A program made the position numbers and the translations under genes. The notes beneath the pieces were generated by a model, which ran no database searches, was not told the DNA's origin, and saw only the letters and a program-made list of their open reading frames with translations. Of a DNA stretch of 64,000 bases, positions 61,893-64,000 are shown in pieces. The stretch is from the NCBI RefSeq assembly GCF_029813115.1, contig NZ_JAPZDS010000017.1:16009-80008 (forward strand). The letters run 5' to 3'. Numbering within the stretch: the stretch's first letter is position 1; every line of letters starts with the position of its first letter. The DNA is from Aureimonas sp. SK2. GTDB lineage: Bacteria > Pseudomonadota > Alphaproteobacteria > Rhizobiales > Rhizobiaceae.

Positions 61893-61908
61893 TGCAACCG
61901 CCGTGCCA
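61893..61908 (-). promoter_or_regulatory. Sigma-54 (-24/-12) promoter
   Basis: On the minus strand TGGCACGGCGGTTGCA matches the consensus TGGCACG-N4-TTGCW at every fixed base. It lies about 50 bases ahead of the alcohol dehydrogenase start at 61840, and a sigma-54 activator gene is divergent from it. Confidence 0.85.
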
Positions 61909-61965
61909 GTTCGTTAATCTCCTGTGAAAGCAGGGCTCTGCGGCGTTTTCCCTCTGGCGGCGCAA

Positions 61966-61982
61966 CGTCCAATCGCTGGACG
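61966..61982. promoter_or_regulatory. Upstream activator site candidate for the AcoR-like activator
   Basis: 6-base arms CGTCCA and TGGACG enclose ATCGC. The site is about 58 bases upstream of the -24 element, a suitable distance for an enhancer-type activator. A second palindrome CCAGATTCTGG lies at 62001-62011. Binding is inferred from position only. Confidence 0.45.
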
Positions 61983-62074
61983 GCTCCCGCTTCGATGTGT
62001 CCAGATTCTGGTCATTGCAGCCTGTCGCGCGCGATGTAGTCTGGTCATGGCCAATGTTGCGGGAGGGAGGAGCC

Positions 62075-63943
<1,869 letters not shown>

Positions 63944-64000
63944 GTCCGAGAGTTGAGCCCAAGCCATGGCCGGAAAGGCATTCAGATGAAGGGCAGATGC

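Overview
The window is about two-thirds G+C, with dense operons, frequent 4-bp start/stop overlaps and GTG/TTG starts. Gene content (several periplasmic binding-protein ABC importers, a DUF6634-like small protein, IclR/LysR/AcoR regulators, an ArsN2-type ars operon) suggests an Alphaproteobacterium, most likely Hyphomicrobiales. The genus cannot be named from sequence alone. No rRNA, tRNA, IS element or CRISPR array was seen.

Layout. (1) 1-2354, minus: an ABC-three-component (ABC-3C) type conflict system: a Mrr-like nuclease/effector, a small middle component, and a Rad50-like ATPase cut by the window edge. (2) 2842-7290, minus: a polar amino acid ABC importer with a MmgE/PrpD protein, divergent from a class IV aminotransferase homologue that lacks the expected PLP lysine. 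(3) 8778-14116, plus: a flavoprotein/ferredoxin pair followed by an SsuABC/TauABC-type importer with two different permeases. (4) 14534-17464: a three-gene cassette (TnsA-like protein, DUF6634-like protein, soluble FtsH-like AAA protease). (5) 17516-22476: a LysR regulator divergent from an amino acid ABC importer and a ureohydrolase. (6) 23726-32265: an IclR regulator, Fbp-type ABC importer, CaiB-type CoA transferase, CitE-like lyase, D-2-hydroxyacid dehydrogenase and RraA-like aldolase, which read as one catabolic pathway. (7) 32644-39021: SulP transporter, double Usp, NYN protein, a frameshifted MFS gene, a haloacid dehalogenase and a vanadium haloperoxidase-like protein.

(8) 39145-50763: a redox and envelope block. 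The minus arm carries thioredoxin, CcdA, a mercuric-reductase-like flavoenzyme, a VTT-DUF547 fusion and a YnjF-like CDP-alcohol transferase. The plus arm carries TetR, a peroxiredoxin, an L,D-transpeptidase, an NDH-2/SelD-like flavoprotein and YnjBCD. This resembles the uncharacterised Escherichia coli ydjXYZ-ynjABCDEF neighbourhood, rearranged. (9) 50866-54110: arsR-arsC-arsN2-arsH-arsB, followed by a compact tyrosine recombinase with similar 15-bp direct repeats on both sides. (10) 55196-63943: a zinc alcohol dehydrogenase and a GlpSTPQV-like ABC importer transcribed away from an AcoR-like sigma-54 activator. A consensus -24/-12 promoter lies ahead of the dehydrogenase.

Recurring themes: hairpins sit directly after the binding-protein gene in three importer operons, which would favour excess binding protein. 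Degenerate AAGCGGAC-type repeats occupy three intergenic spaces. The two ATPases of the last importer are complementary: one has a degenerate signature motif and the other lacks the H-loop histidine, so one ATP site should be consensus and one degenerate.
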